NCBI GenBank assembly: GCA_018715425.1
Contig: DVLR01000148.1
Coordinates: forward strand, 1 to 13,843
Origin: Candidatus Merdenecus merdavium
Lineage (GTDB): Bacteria > Bacillota > Clostridia > Lachnospirales > Lachnospiraceae
Direction of reading: 5' to 3'
DNA length: 13,843 nt
Part shown: positions 1 through 6,540 of the stretch, piece after piece
Layout of the letters: each line of letters starts with the position of its first letter
How positions within the stretch are numbered: position 1 is the first letter of the stretch
Notes under the pieces: generated by a model
What the model saw: only the letters and a program-made list of their open reading frames with translations
Database searches by the model: none
Told to the model about the DNA's origin: nothing
Made by a program: the position numbers and the translations under genes

Positions 1-71
1 CCATCTAAGGAAATTGATAATTTTATCTGCGTCTCCGTTGTGTTTCTCTGAACCACTGCGACTCTTTCCAT
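1..71 (-). CDS. hisB: HisB, imidazoleglycerol-phosphate dehydratase, N-terminal fragment cut by the window edge
   Basis: Only the first 23 codons are inside the window. They read MERVAVVQRNTTETQIKLS and then ISLDG, the usual opening of HisB (basic residue, alternating hydrophobics, R-N-T-x-E-T, then L-D-G). HisB dehydrates imidazole glycerol phosphate to imidazole acetol phosphate in histidine synthesis, in the cytoplasm. The ATG at 71 is preceded by overlapping ribosome sites, AGGTGG and GGAGGA (74-83), which supports this start. The gene follows traX by 53 bases with no terminator in between, so it should be in the same transcript as hisZ-hisG-hisD. Whether a HisB-type phosphatase domain is fused cannot be seen; in Firmicutes HisB is normally the single-domain dehydratase. 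Identification rests on a short stretch but fits the operon. Confidence 0.88.
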   Translation of the reverse strand, partial: MERVAVVQRNTTETQIKLSISLD

Positions 72-124
72 ACTCCTCCACCTTTCTTATTTCTCCTGTT
101 TATTCAATGTTCGTTTTTTACTAT

Positions 125-832
125 TTACGAGATCAGTATAAAATATCTCAAACCTCCAATGACGAATAAATGTAATGGGTAAAATATATAAAAAAACCAA
201 TTAGAATACTTTCCTCTTCCCTTCTCTCCATTATAGGAATAAAGGAGAGGTAGAACGAAAACCACACCAAAACCCCAAAGATTATCCATAACCACTCCAT
301 AAATTCCTCTTTCATCTAGAGGGCCTACCATGGTTAACAAGGATAAAACCAATTGGCAAATCACAACAAAGATTGCCATATCTTTAAAGTTATTCCTATA
401 GATATAAAAACCAAGACACATGACCACACCTATAATAGGCCAATCTCCTAACATAGATAAAAGACAAAGTCCAACAATAACGGTCCATCTAAGAGTCGGT
501 TGTTGAATTTGATTATAGGCATGGATTGCAAGTATTCCCAATAATAGCGTAAAAATTACACTGCAAGGAAAAAAGGTTAACTCTCCTGTTTGAAAAAATC
601 CGAAAGCAAAATTAGAGATTGCAGCAAAAATAGCCATTCTAGTTATATAATTTTTTAAAGATCTCGTATGAATATAGCCTTCACCAATAAAATAAAACAT
701 AATAGGACCTGTTAATCTACCAATGGCGTGCATCACTTGTCCTGCCACTGAACTCGTTGGAACAAAAGCCCACGCAACATGATCGATTACCATTGCTACA
801 ATAGCGATTAATTTTAATGTATTTCTATTCAT
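125..832 (-). CDS. TraX-family polytopic membrane protein
   Basis: The product is 235 residues from the ATG at 832. It opens with MNRNTLKLIAIVAMVIDHVAWAF, the signature of the TraX family (L-K-x-I-A-x-x-x-M-x-x-D-H), followed by a conserved G-R-[IL]-[ST]-x-P-I-M-[FC]-[FY] segment. About seven or eight hydrophobic stretches span the rest, and it ends in a short polar tail, so it should be an integral membrane protein. The founding member acetylates F-pilin; chromosomal clostridial members have no settled substrate, so acyl transfer at the membrane is only inferred. A TTG at 853 would give 242 residues and overlap hisD by 11 bases, but the ATG at 832 starts the conserved block and has AGGGA just upstream. 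It sits 10 bases after the hisD stop and 53 before hisB, inside a histidine operon, which is unexpected. Confidence 0.85.
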   Translation of the reverse strand: MNRNTLKLIAIVAMVIDHVAWAFVPTSSVAGQVMHAIGRLTGPIMFYFIGEGYIHTRSLKNYITRMAIFAAISNFAFGFFQTGELTFFPCSVIFTLLLGILAIHAYNQIQQPTLRWTVIVGLCLLSMLGDWPIIGVVMCLGFYIYRNNFKDMAIFVVICQLVLSLLTMVGPLDERGIYGVVMDNLWGFGVVFVLPLLYSYNGEKGRGKYSNWFFYIFYPLHLFVIGGLRYFILIS

Positions 833-842
833 TCCATCCCTA

Positions 843-2135
843 CTATTCTTCAAATCTTACTTTAATAGAATTGGCATGAGCAGTTAAATGCTCTGACGTA
901 GCAAAATCCATTATATCCTGATGAGCATTTTTCAATGCTTCTTTAGAATAATAGATAATACTGGATTTCTTAACAAAATCATCCACACCTAAGGGTGAAA
1001 AAAATTTAGCCGTACCGTTGGTAGGTAAAATATGGTTAGGACCTGCAAAGTAATCTCCTAAAGGTTCACTGCTATACTCTCCTAAAAAAATAGCACCTGC
1101 ATTTTGGATTTTTGTCATTACATAAAAAGGATCTTTCGTTAAAATCTCTAAATGTTCTGATGCAATTTCATTGGCGATATCAATGCAAGTATCTAACGTA
1201 TCTGCAACTAAAAGATATCCATAATTGTCTAAAGATTTTTCCATAATCTCACTTCTAGGTAAAACTTTTAAAAATTCTTGTATTTCCTTCTCTACAGCTT
1301 TTGCTAATTCCATGCTTGTAGTCACTAAAATAGCACTTGCTAATTCATCATGCTCAGCCTGAGATAGTAAATCTGCTGCTACGAACCTTGGATTTGCTGT
1401 TTCATCTGCCAAAACTAAAATTTCACTTGGCCCTGCTATGGAATCAATACTTACATGACCATATACGGCTTTTTTAGCTAAAGCAACGTACATATTTCCA
1501 GGCCCAACAATTTTATCTACCTTTGGAATGGTTTCTGTTCCGTAAGCTAAGGCTGCAATAGCCTGTGCACCACCAACTTTATAAATTTCATGAACTCCAG
1601 CCTCTTTTGCAGCAACTAAGGTTCCTTCATTTACCTTCCCATCTTGATCGCAAGGCGTAACCATGACAATCCTTTTTACTCCAGCAACTTTTGCTGGAAG
1701 TACATTCATTAAAACAGAGGATGGATAAGCTGCTTTTCCACCTGGTACGTAAACCCCTACTTTTCCAAGAGCTGTTACCTTCTGGCCTAACAAGGTTCCC
1801 TCATCCGTACTATCAAACCAACTGTTCTGTTTTTGTTTTTCATGGTATGTTTTAATATTCTTCAATGCTTTCCGTATGATTTCCACAAAATGATCATCTG
1901 TTTGCTCATAAGCAGATTGAATTTCTTCTTCCGTCACCCTTAAGGTCTCACTGGTTAGTTTTGCACCATCAAATTTCTTTGTATAATCTAGTAATGCTTG
2001 ATCCTTACGTTCTTTGACATCATGGATGATCTGAGAAACGGTTTCTTCCTGCTCTTTATACTGATTTGGACTGCGCTTTAATAGATCCACTAATATATTT
2101 TGTGTTGTCTCTTCATTGGCCTGTACAATTTTCAT
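843..2135 (-). CDS. hisD: HisD, histidinol dehydrogenase
   Basis: HisD oxidises L-histidinol to L-histidine in two NAD-dependent steps, the end of the pathway, in the cytoplasm. The 430-residue product has normal family length. Visible landmarks are the V-G-P-G-N-x-Y-V block (about 210-217), the I-A-G-P-S-E-I block (233-239), S-E-H-L-E-I (326-331) carrying the catalytic Glu327-His328 pair, and the zinc ligands expected from the E. coli enzyme at Gln259, His262, Asp361 and His420. All key residues are present. The ATG at 2135 is preceded at seven to eight bases by AGGAGGC, which overlaps the hisG stop; the two genes are 12 bases apart, so translation is probably coupled. The TAG stop at 843-845 is 10 bases before the likely traX start. 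Confidence 0.98.
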   Translation of the reverse strand: MKIVQANEETTQNILVDLLKRSPNQYKEQEETVSQIIHDVKERKDQALLDYTKKFDGAKLTSETLRVTEEEIQSAYEQTDDHFVEIIRKALKNIKTYHEKQKQNSWFDSTDEGTLLGQKVTALGKVGVYVPGGKAAYPSSVLMNVLPAKVAGVKRIVMVTPCDQDGKVNEGTLVAAKEAGVHEIYKVGGAQAIAALAYGTETIPKVDKIVGPGNMYVALAKKAVYGHVSIDSIAGPSEILVLADETANPRFVAADLLSQAEHDELASAILVTTSMELAKAVEKEIQEFLKVLPRSEIMEKSLDNYGYLLVADTLDTCIDIANEIASEHLEILTKDPFYVMTKIQNAGAIFLGEYSSEPLGDYFAGPNHILPTNGTAKFFSPLGVDDFVKKSSIIYYSKEALKNAHQDIMDFATSEHLTAHANSIKVRFEE

Positions 2136-2147
2136 CCTAGATGCCTC

Positions 2148-2783
2148 CTATAAGTATTTTTCTAAATCTTTAATTAACTTTGTAATTCTATCATTTTCCA
2201 TCTGCATACTTACTTGATTAACCACCATTCGTGCAGAAAGGTTACAAATTTCTTCTAGTACCTCTAAGCCATTTTCCCGCAAAGTCGATCCAGTTTCAAC
2301 AATATCTACGATGACTTGTGATAATCCCACCATAGGTGCCAACTCAATGGATCCATTTAATTTGATAATCTCTGCCGTTTGATGTTTCTTGTTATAAAAG
2401 TAGTCCTTGGCAATGTTAGGATACTTGGTTGCCACCCGAATAAGTTCCTGTTGATTTAAATATTCTCTGGCTGATGGCGGCCCACATACACACATTTTAC
2501 ATGCACCAAATCCAAGATCAAGAACTTCAAATAAATGTTTGTTTTCTTCTAAAATAGTATCTTTACCAACAATCCCAATATCTGCTGCACCGTATTCTAC
2601 ATAAGTGGGAACATCTGGACCCTTCGCAAGGAAAAAACGAAGTTTTAATTCTTCATTTACAAAAATCAACTTTCTTGTTTTTGGATCCTTCATTTCTTCG
2701 CAGATAATTCCTATGTTCTCAAATAGCTCTAGTGACTTTTTAGCCAATCTACCTTTACCAAGAGCAAATGTTAAATATCTCAT
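2148..2783 (-). CDS. hisG: HisG, ATP phosphoribosyltransferase catalytic subunit (short form)
   Basis: This is the first enzyme of histidine synthesis, joining ATP and PRPP to make phosphoribosyl-ATP. The 211-residue product is the short form, which lacks the C-terminal regulatory domain of long HisG (about 300 residues) and needs HisZ to work; hisZ is the gene just upstream. Landmarks are the N-terminal L-x-F-A-L-x-K-G-R-L (about 4-13), the Y-G-A-A-D-I-G-I-V-G-K-D block (64-75) and the PRPP-binding loop DIVETGSTLRENGL (160-173). The start at 2783 has a good AAGGAGG site (2791-2797). Hetero-octameric HisG-HisZ assembly and feedback inhibition by histidine through HisZ are known for the family, not seen here. 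Confidence 0.98.
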   Translation of the reverse strand: MRYLTFALGKGRLAKKSLELFENIGIICEEMKDPKTRKLIFVNEELKLRFFLAKGPDVPTYVEYGAADIGIVGKDTILEENKHLFEVLDLGFGACKMCVCGPPSAREYLNQQELIRVATKYPNIAKDYFYNKKHQTAEIIKLNGSIELAPMVGLSQVIVDIVETGSTLRENGLEVLEEICNLSARMVVNQVSMQMENDRITKLIKDLEKYL

Positions 2784-2831
2784 AGCTTTTCCTCCTTAGA
2801 CTTCTCCCAGAAAAAGAGAAAGCCTGCCTTT

Positions 2832-4103
2832 CTATCCCATCATAGAAGCAATATCTGTGGTTACAGTTTCTCCAGTTTTCACATTCATTACCTGTACTTC
2901 ATCCTTGCTTTGAACGTATAATATCCCTCCAATTGGATTTCGTTTTGCAAAAGCAATATAATTATCCAAAGTCTTTTCTGGATTTGCCACCATTAGCTCC
3001 ACTTTTAAACCAGTTTCTCTAAAATGTTTCGCAAGTCCAATGGCAAATTCTTCTTCTTCTGATTCGTACAAGATCAAGGTATTATTTTGATCAATGGGAA
3101 TTTCGATGTTTTGATTCATGAGAGCTGCTAAAAGTTCATCGATCACCACAGTAAAACCTATAGACGGAGCATCTTTCCCAAAATAAGATAGTAATTTGTC
3201 GTATCTTCCCCCTTTTACAATAGCGTCTCCTGTAGCAAAAGTATAAGCACGAAAGACAATACCAGTATAATACTTATATTTATTTAGCATAGATAAATCA
3301 AAAGCTATATATTTTTCATATCCATAAAAAGATAAGACTCGATATACTTCCTGTAACCGAATGATGGACATTTTTACACGATGACTGGTGATCGAAGCTT
3401 TAATCTCATCTAGCATTGTAAGATCCCCAACCATTTGAGGCAGTTTTAAAAATAAGCTTTTTATTTCTTCGCTGACATCAAAATTTTGTAAAATCTCTTC
3501 TACACCAAACATATTTTTATTGGAGATTAAGTCCCTTAAACGATCTTCTCCATCTTCTTCAATTCCTGCTTCTTCGATTAAGCTTTTAAAAAAATCCACA
3601 TGTCCAATGCTGATCTGAAAATCTTGTAAACCTGACGCCAATAGTAGATCTACAACTAAAGCGATCATTTCTCCATCCCCACTTTTAGAGTCTTCACCTA
3701 TTAGCTCTGCACCTAATTGGGTAGTCTCTTTTAATCTCCCCTGATAACTACTATAATTTACAAATGTTTTCCCCTTATAACATAAGCGTAAAGGCATATC
3801 TTCATTGCGATAAGCTGTAGATACAAACCTTGCTATAGAAGGGGTTAAGTCAGGACGAAGGACTAATGTATCACCTTCTCGATCAAAAAACTTATATAAT
3901 TCCTTCGAGGAAATAGTACCAACCTCACTGCTAAATACATCGAAATATTCAATGGTTGGAGATTCAATATCATGGTAACCGTATGATTTTAAGACTTGAT
4001 GTAGCCCTTGCTCCAAAACCATCTTTTTTTCACATTGACTGTTATAAATATCTCTCACACCCTCTGGGGTATGTAATAACTTTTTACTCATTTTAGTTCC
4101 CAT
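2832..4103 (-). CDS. hisZ: HisZ, regulatory subunit of ATP phosphoribosyltransferase
   Basis: HisZ is a histidyl-tRNA synthetase-like protein that has lost aminoacylation and instead activates short HisG and senses histidine. The product (423 residues) has the class II fold markers: TPEGVRDI near residue 12, motif-2-like V-L-R-P-D-L-T-P-S-I-A-R-F near 87-99, a Q-L-G-A-E block, and YYTGIVFRAY near 282. The R-G-L-D-Y-Y histidine loop of true HisRS is replaced by L-N-K-Y-K-Y-Y, and the gene is next to short hisG, so HisZ is the right call rather than HisS. A C-terminal anticodon-binding-like domain (about 330-423) is kept, making it longer than minimal HisZ. The start at 4103 has GGGAGGC at seven bases; a second Met at 4091 is possible. 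First gene of its transcript. Confidence 0.96.
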   Translation of the reverse strand: MGTKMSKKLLHTPEGVRDIYNSQCEKKMVLEQGLHQVLKSYGYHDIESPTIEYFDVFSSEVGTISSKELYKFFDREGDTLVLRPDLTPSIARFVSTAYRNEDMPLRLCYKGKTFVNYSSYQGRLKETTQLGAELIGEDSKSGDGEMIALVVDLLLASGLQDFQISIGHVDFFKSLIEEAGIEEDGEDRLRDLISNKNMFGVEEILQNFDVSEEIKSLFLKLPQMVGDLTMLDEIKASITSHRVKMSIIRLQEVYRVLSFYGYEKYIAFDLSMLNKYKYYTGIVFRAYTFATGDAIVKGGRYDKLLSYFGKDAPSIGFTVVIDELLAALMNQNIEIPIDQNNTLILYESEEEEFAIGLAKHFRETGLKVELMVANPEKTLDNYIAFAKRNPIGGILYVQSKDEVQVMNVKTGETVTTDIASMMG

Positions 4104-4122
4104 TGTATTGCCTCCCTTTACT

Positions 4123-4142
4123 TTATCGCTTCACAGTGATAA
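4123..4142 (-). promoter_or_regulatory. Imperfect dyad next to the his operator
   Basis: The minus-strand 20-mer TTATCACTGTGAAGCGATAA has matching TTATC/GATAA ends and a small inner TCAC/GTGA dyad. It abuts the perfect palindrome and lies in the hisZ leader before the ribosome site. It may be a second weak regulator site or chance. Confidence 0.25.
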
Positions 4143-4159
4143 TTCAATGTCACATTGAA
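4143..4159 (-). promoter_or_regulatory. Perfect 17-bp palindrome, probable operator of the histidine operon
   Basis: TTCAATGT-G-ACATTGAA on the minus strand has two 8-bp arms around one central base. It lies about 12 bases downstream of the -10 box, over the expected transcription start region, where a repressor would block initiation or escape. Histidine operons of Firmicutes without T-boxes can be under repressor control (HisR of the YerC/TrpR-like group is one known regulator); whether this site belongs to that protein is not known to me. As RNA it could form a hairpin, but no T-run follows, so it is not a terminator. Confidence 0.6.
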
Positions 4160-4171
4160 CTGTTTGTAGTA

Positions 4172-4177
4172 ATTATA
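4172..4177 (-). promoter_or_regulatory. -10 box of the histidine operon promoter
   Basis: The minus strand reads TATAAT, an exact consensus with ideal 17-base spacing to TTGACA. Transcription should start near 4164-4166, leaving a leader of about 60 nt before hisZ. That is too short for a T-box, and none of the T-box motifs is present. Confidence 0.9.
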
Positions 4178-4194
4178 TGAGAAGTTAGGATGAT

Positions 4195-4200
4195 TGTCAA
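4195..4200 (-). promoter_or_regulatory. -35 box of the histidine operon promoter
   Basis: The minus strand reads TTGACA, an exact sigma-A -35 hexamer, 17 bases before an exact TATAAT (4172-4177). It contains the TGA stop codon of recU (4197-4199), so the promoter begins inside the upstream gene. Confidence 0.9.
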
Positions 4201-4730
4201 TCCCTTAATTCTAGATCTCGTTGAATTCCATCTAGGTATGGTACTAATATTCCATTTTTTTGTTCCAGTCTAAAAGTCTGGTCCATCTCTTCATAGGTAA
4301 AGCTTTTTCGTCCTCCAGCTTTTGCTCTATCCCAAAATCCTTTGATCTTTTCAAATGTAACATAAAAAAATTCATTTCGATTTGTATAGTAGATTAAAAT
4401 AAAAGAGATTCCATTCTGTTTTTCATAGTCTTCCATAAATTTTACTTGGTGTTCGTGTATATTTTGTAATGGAAAGGTATTTGTATTGCATTCCTTTGCA
4501 TCAAAACAGACTGGTATTCCCTGAACTACACCCATATAGTCGACAGTACTCTTTTGTTCAAAATAAGCCAACGTAATATGTCCCGATTCTTTATCTATTC
4601 GTATGGGAGTTATGGGAGTTGGTACTTTTTGAATCAACCCCAGACCTTTCTCTAAGTATTGTTCATTGCTTCTATTGATTAACTCCTCTAGAGTTGAACC
4701 TCTAAGACCTCTAGAATTCCATGTTGCCAC
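4197..4730 (-). CDS. recU: RecU, Holliday junction resolvase
   Basis: RecU cuts four-way DNA junctions made in recombination and repair, working with RuvAB in Gram-positive bacteria. The 177-residue product shows the family order: G-S-T-L-E-E-L-I-N-R-S-N near 11-22, K-V-P-T-P-I near 35-40, the active-site KSTVDYMG (60-67, with Asp64), and FDAKE (76-80), where Asp77 and Lys79 match the acidic-x-Lys metal site (Glu in Bacillus RecU, Asp here). The I-H-E-H-Q block follows. It starts with GTG at 4730, preceded at eight bases by GGAGGAG; there is no good ATG alternative. It is somewhat shorter than the ~200 residues of Bacillus RecU. It lies 17 bases after the RluA-type gene and is the last gene of the upstream cluster. 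No terminator separates it from hisZ, and its stop codon is inside the his -35 box. Confidence 0.95.
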   Translation of the reverse strand: MATWNSRGLRGSTLEELINRSNEQYLEKGLGLIQKVPTPITPIRIDKESGHITLAYFEQKSTVDYMGVVQGIPVCFDAKECNTNTFPLQNIHEHQVKFMEDYEKQNGISFILIYYTNRNEFFYVTFEKIKGFWDRAKAGGRKSFTYEEMDQTFRLEQKNGILVPYLDGIQRDLELRD

Positions 4731-4747
4731 CTTTTATGCTCCTCCTT

Positions 4748-5722
4748 TTATTTTTCTTCCAATAAACCCATATCTTTACCAATCTTTTGAAAAAGAAAAG
4801 GCAAGGGTGCAATCCATACCTCATGAGATAAATAGCTTAGCTCTCCCTCTATTACAGGCATCTCAAGTCTATAAGAATGAAGAAGTTGATCAGATAATCC
4901 ATATTTGTTCTTACACATTTGATTGATTTTTCCATTGCCATACTTTCGATCCCCTATAATAGGATGTCCAATGGAAAATAAATGAGCACGGATTTGATGT
5001 GATCTTCCAGTAATCAAATGGATCTCCAACAGAGTAAACTCCCCGTTAGTTGCAATTGGTGTATATTCTGTTTGGATAAATAGGCTATCCTTTTTTTCAT
5101 TCTCTAATATTTTTACTTGATTCGTCTTCTCGTCCTTAATGAGATATCCCTTTAAGGTTTGTTTTTTCGTAATCTTTCCTACTACAATACATCGATAAAA
5201 CTTTTTAAGAGATCTTAATTGAAAGATCTCTCCCATGGTTTGTAGACCCAAAAGAGTCTTTCCAGCCACTAAAATCCCTGTGGTGTTACGATCCAGTCGA
5301 TTGCAGATAGAAGGTTTAAAGCTCTTTAAATCCTCAATGGAAAGCTCTTTTTGTTCTACCATATAAGAAATTACATGTTCTACCATGGAAACATCCTCTT
5401 TCTTCGCCTTTTGAGACAGCATATTGGCAGGCTTATTTAAAACTAAAAGATGTGGATCTTCATAAACGATATCCAATTTCGAATTCACCAAAGAAACGGC
5501 ATGATTGGAAAACTTCCCAATAGTTTCATCAGATAAAAACAGTTTCACCTGATCTCCTAACTGAAGAATCTCCTTTCCTGCCGCTTTCTTTCCATTTAAC
5601 GTAATATTCTTTTTTCTAAGCATTTTATATAGAAAACTCTTAGGCGATTGATCCAAATATTTAGCAAGAAATTTATCTAACCTTTGCCCAGCCTCATTAT
5701 CTTTTATGATAATTTCCTTCAT
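4748..5722 (-). CDS. RluA-family 23S rRNA/tRNA pseudouridine synthase with S4 domain
   Basis: This enzyme isomerises uridine to pseudouridine in structured RNA, probably 23S rRNA. Residues about 12-60 form an S4 RNA-binding domain (G-Q-R-L-D-K-F-L and later L-N-G-K-K-A-x-G-K). The catalytic domain follows with V-L-N-K-P-A (95-100), the active-site NRLDRNTTG block with Asp145, and the late L-x-T-G-R-x-H-Q-I-R-A-H-L motif with H-P-I-I-G-D-x-K-Y-G, typical of RluA/RluC/RluD. The N-R-L-D-R-N-T form is closest to RluC-like members, but the exact target uridines cannot be read from sequence. Two Met codons are adjacent (5725 and 5722); GGAGTG sits better for the second. It lies between an SDR gene and recU with short gaps, so all are probably cotranscribed. 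Confidence 0.93.
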   Translation of the reverse strand: MKEIIIKDNEAGQRLDKFLAKYLDQSPKSFLYKMLRKKNITLNGKKAAGKEILQLGDQVKLFLSDETIGKFSNHAVSLVNSKLDIVYEDPHLLVLNKPANMLSQKAKKEDVSMVEHVISYMVEQKELSIEDLKSFKPSICNRLDRNTTGILVAGKTLLGLQTMGEIFQLRSLKKFYRCIVVGKITKKQTLKGYLIKDEKTNQVKILENEKKDSLFIQTEYTPIATNGEFTLLEIHLITGRSHQIRAHLFSIGHPIIGDRKYGNGKINQMCKNKYGLSDQLLHSYRLEMPVIEGELSYLSHEVWIAPLPFLFQKIGKDMGLLEEK

Positions 5723-5744
5723 CATTCACTCCAATTTCTATAAA

Positions 5745-6500
5745 TTATTTATGATTGTGCACCAAAACTTTGTGAGGTAACACTTTACTTGCTACCATTA
5801 AAGCCTTCATCGGTAAACCGTATACAGACTTTTCTTTTCCCTTCCTTGCATCGTATAAAGCTTTCGCAACAACCCCTTCTTTGTCGACTAAAAACCTTTT
5901 TTTATACCTAGCCATTTTTTCTTGTTCTTCTGCCACTTGGAAAAACTCTGTATCCACAGGACCTGGACAGACACAAGTTACTGTAATGCCCCTGGACTTA
6001 AGCTCACTCCCAATGGCCTTTGAAAAGCTGAGAACGTATGCTTTCGTTGCTGCATATACCGCAAAATGAGGCTGTGGTAAGAAGGCAGCAGAAGAGGCGA
6101 ATTCTAAAATTCTACTTTTTTGTTTCATGTATGGAATACAAAGATACGTCATTGCTGTTAAAGCCTTGGAGTTTATATCGATCATACCTACTTGCTGCTC
6201 ATAATCTCCAGTAGAAAACTCTCCAATTTTACCGTAGCCAGCCACATTTAAAAGTAGTTTTACTACTGGTTGCTCCTTCTTTAACAGCTTCCTAAAATTA
6301 GACATATCATGATCATTGGTTAAATCATAGGCAAGAATACGAAGGGGAAGTTCCGCTTTTTCCCGTAATGCTTCTAAACGTTCAACTCTTCGGGCAATCA
6401 CCCAAATTTCATCAAGCCAGCCATACTTTCTGGAGATCTGTATGACTGCCTCCTTTCCCATTCCCGAAGATGCTCCTGTAACAATTGCAATCTTTTTCAT
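5745..6500 (-). CDS. Short-chain dehydrogenase/reductase (SDR), classical type
   Basis: An NAD(P)-dependent oxidoreductase with substrate unknown. Counted from the ATG at 6500 (251 residues), it has the cofactor loop TGASSGMG (about 8-15), N-V-A-G (85-88), and the catalytic set Asn110, Ser136/137, Tyr149 and Lys153 in the Y-A-A-T-K motif, then C-P-G-P-V-D-T-E-F. All active residues are present. The longest open frame starts at a TTG at 6536, but AAAGGAGT (6504-6511) fits the paired ATGs at 6503/6500 and the Rossmann fold begins right there. The T-G-A-S-S-G-M-G and N-V-A-G forms resemble the DltE/YqjQ-like SDRs of Firmicutes. It lies between the ygiQ-family and RluA-type genes; nothing in the context reveals a substrate. 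Confidence 0.92.
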   Translation of the reverse strand: MKKIAIVTGASSGMGKEAVIQISRKYGWLDEIWVIARRVERLEALREKAELPLRILAYDLTNDHDMSNFRKLLKKEQPVVKLLLNVAGYGKIGEFSTGDYEQQVGMIDINSKALTAMTYLCIPYMKQKSRILEFASSAAFLPQPHFAVYAATKAYVLSFSKAIGSELKSRGITVTCVCPGPVDTEFFQVAEEQEKMARYKKRFLVDKEGVVAKALYDARKGKEKSVYGLPMKALMVASKVLPHKVLVHNHK

Positions 6501-6540
6501 CATACTCCTTTCATAAATCCAGCATTTCCCATTCAACTAT

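Noticed and set aside
832..853. TTG start of traX overlapping hisD
   Set aside because: The ATG at 832 has a ribosome-like AGGGA upstream and begins exactly at the conserved TraX N-terminus; the extra seven residues add nothing recognisable.
2832..4103. A true histidyl-tRNA synthetase instead of HisZ
   Set aside because: The R-G-L-D-Y-Y histidine loop is missing and the gene is joined to a short hisG, which requires HisZ.
4143..4159. Intrinsic terminator between recU and hisZ
   Set aside because: The hairpin is followed by AATTATCAC on the minus strand rather than a T-run, and it lies downstream of the his promoter.
4104..4166. T-box or other riboswitch in the hisZ leader
   Set aside because: The leader is only about 60 nt, lacks the T-box core sequence, and has no terminator/antiterminator pair. 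The palindrome there is better read as an operator.
4666..4926. Plus-strand open frames opposite the genes, such as this one and others at 2605, 7993, 8121, 8932, 9032, 9619, 11054, 11732, 12001 and 12301
   Set aside because: All lie opposite well-supported minus-strand genes, have no ribosome sites or recognisable domains, and show compositions typical of antisense frames.
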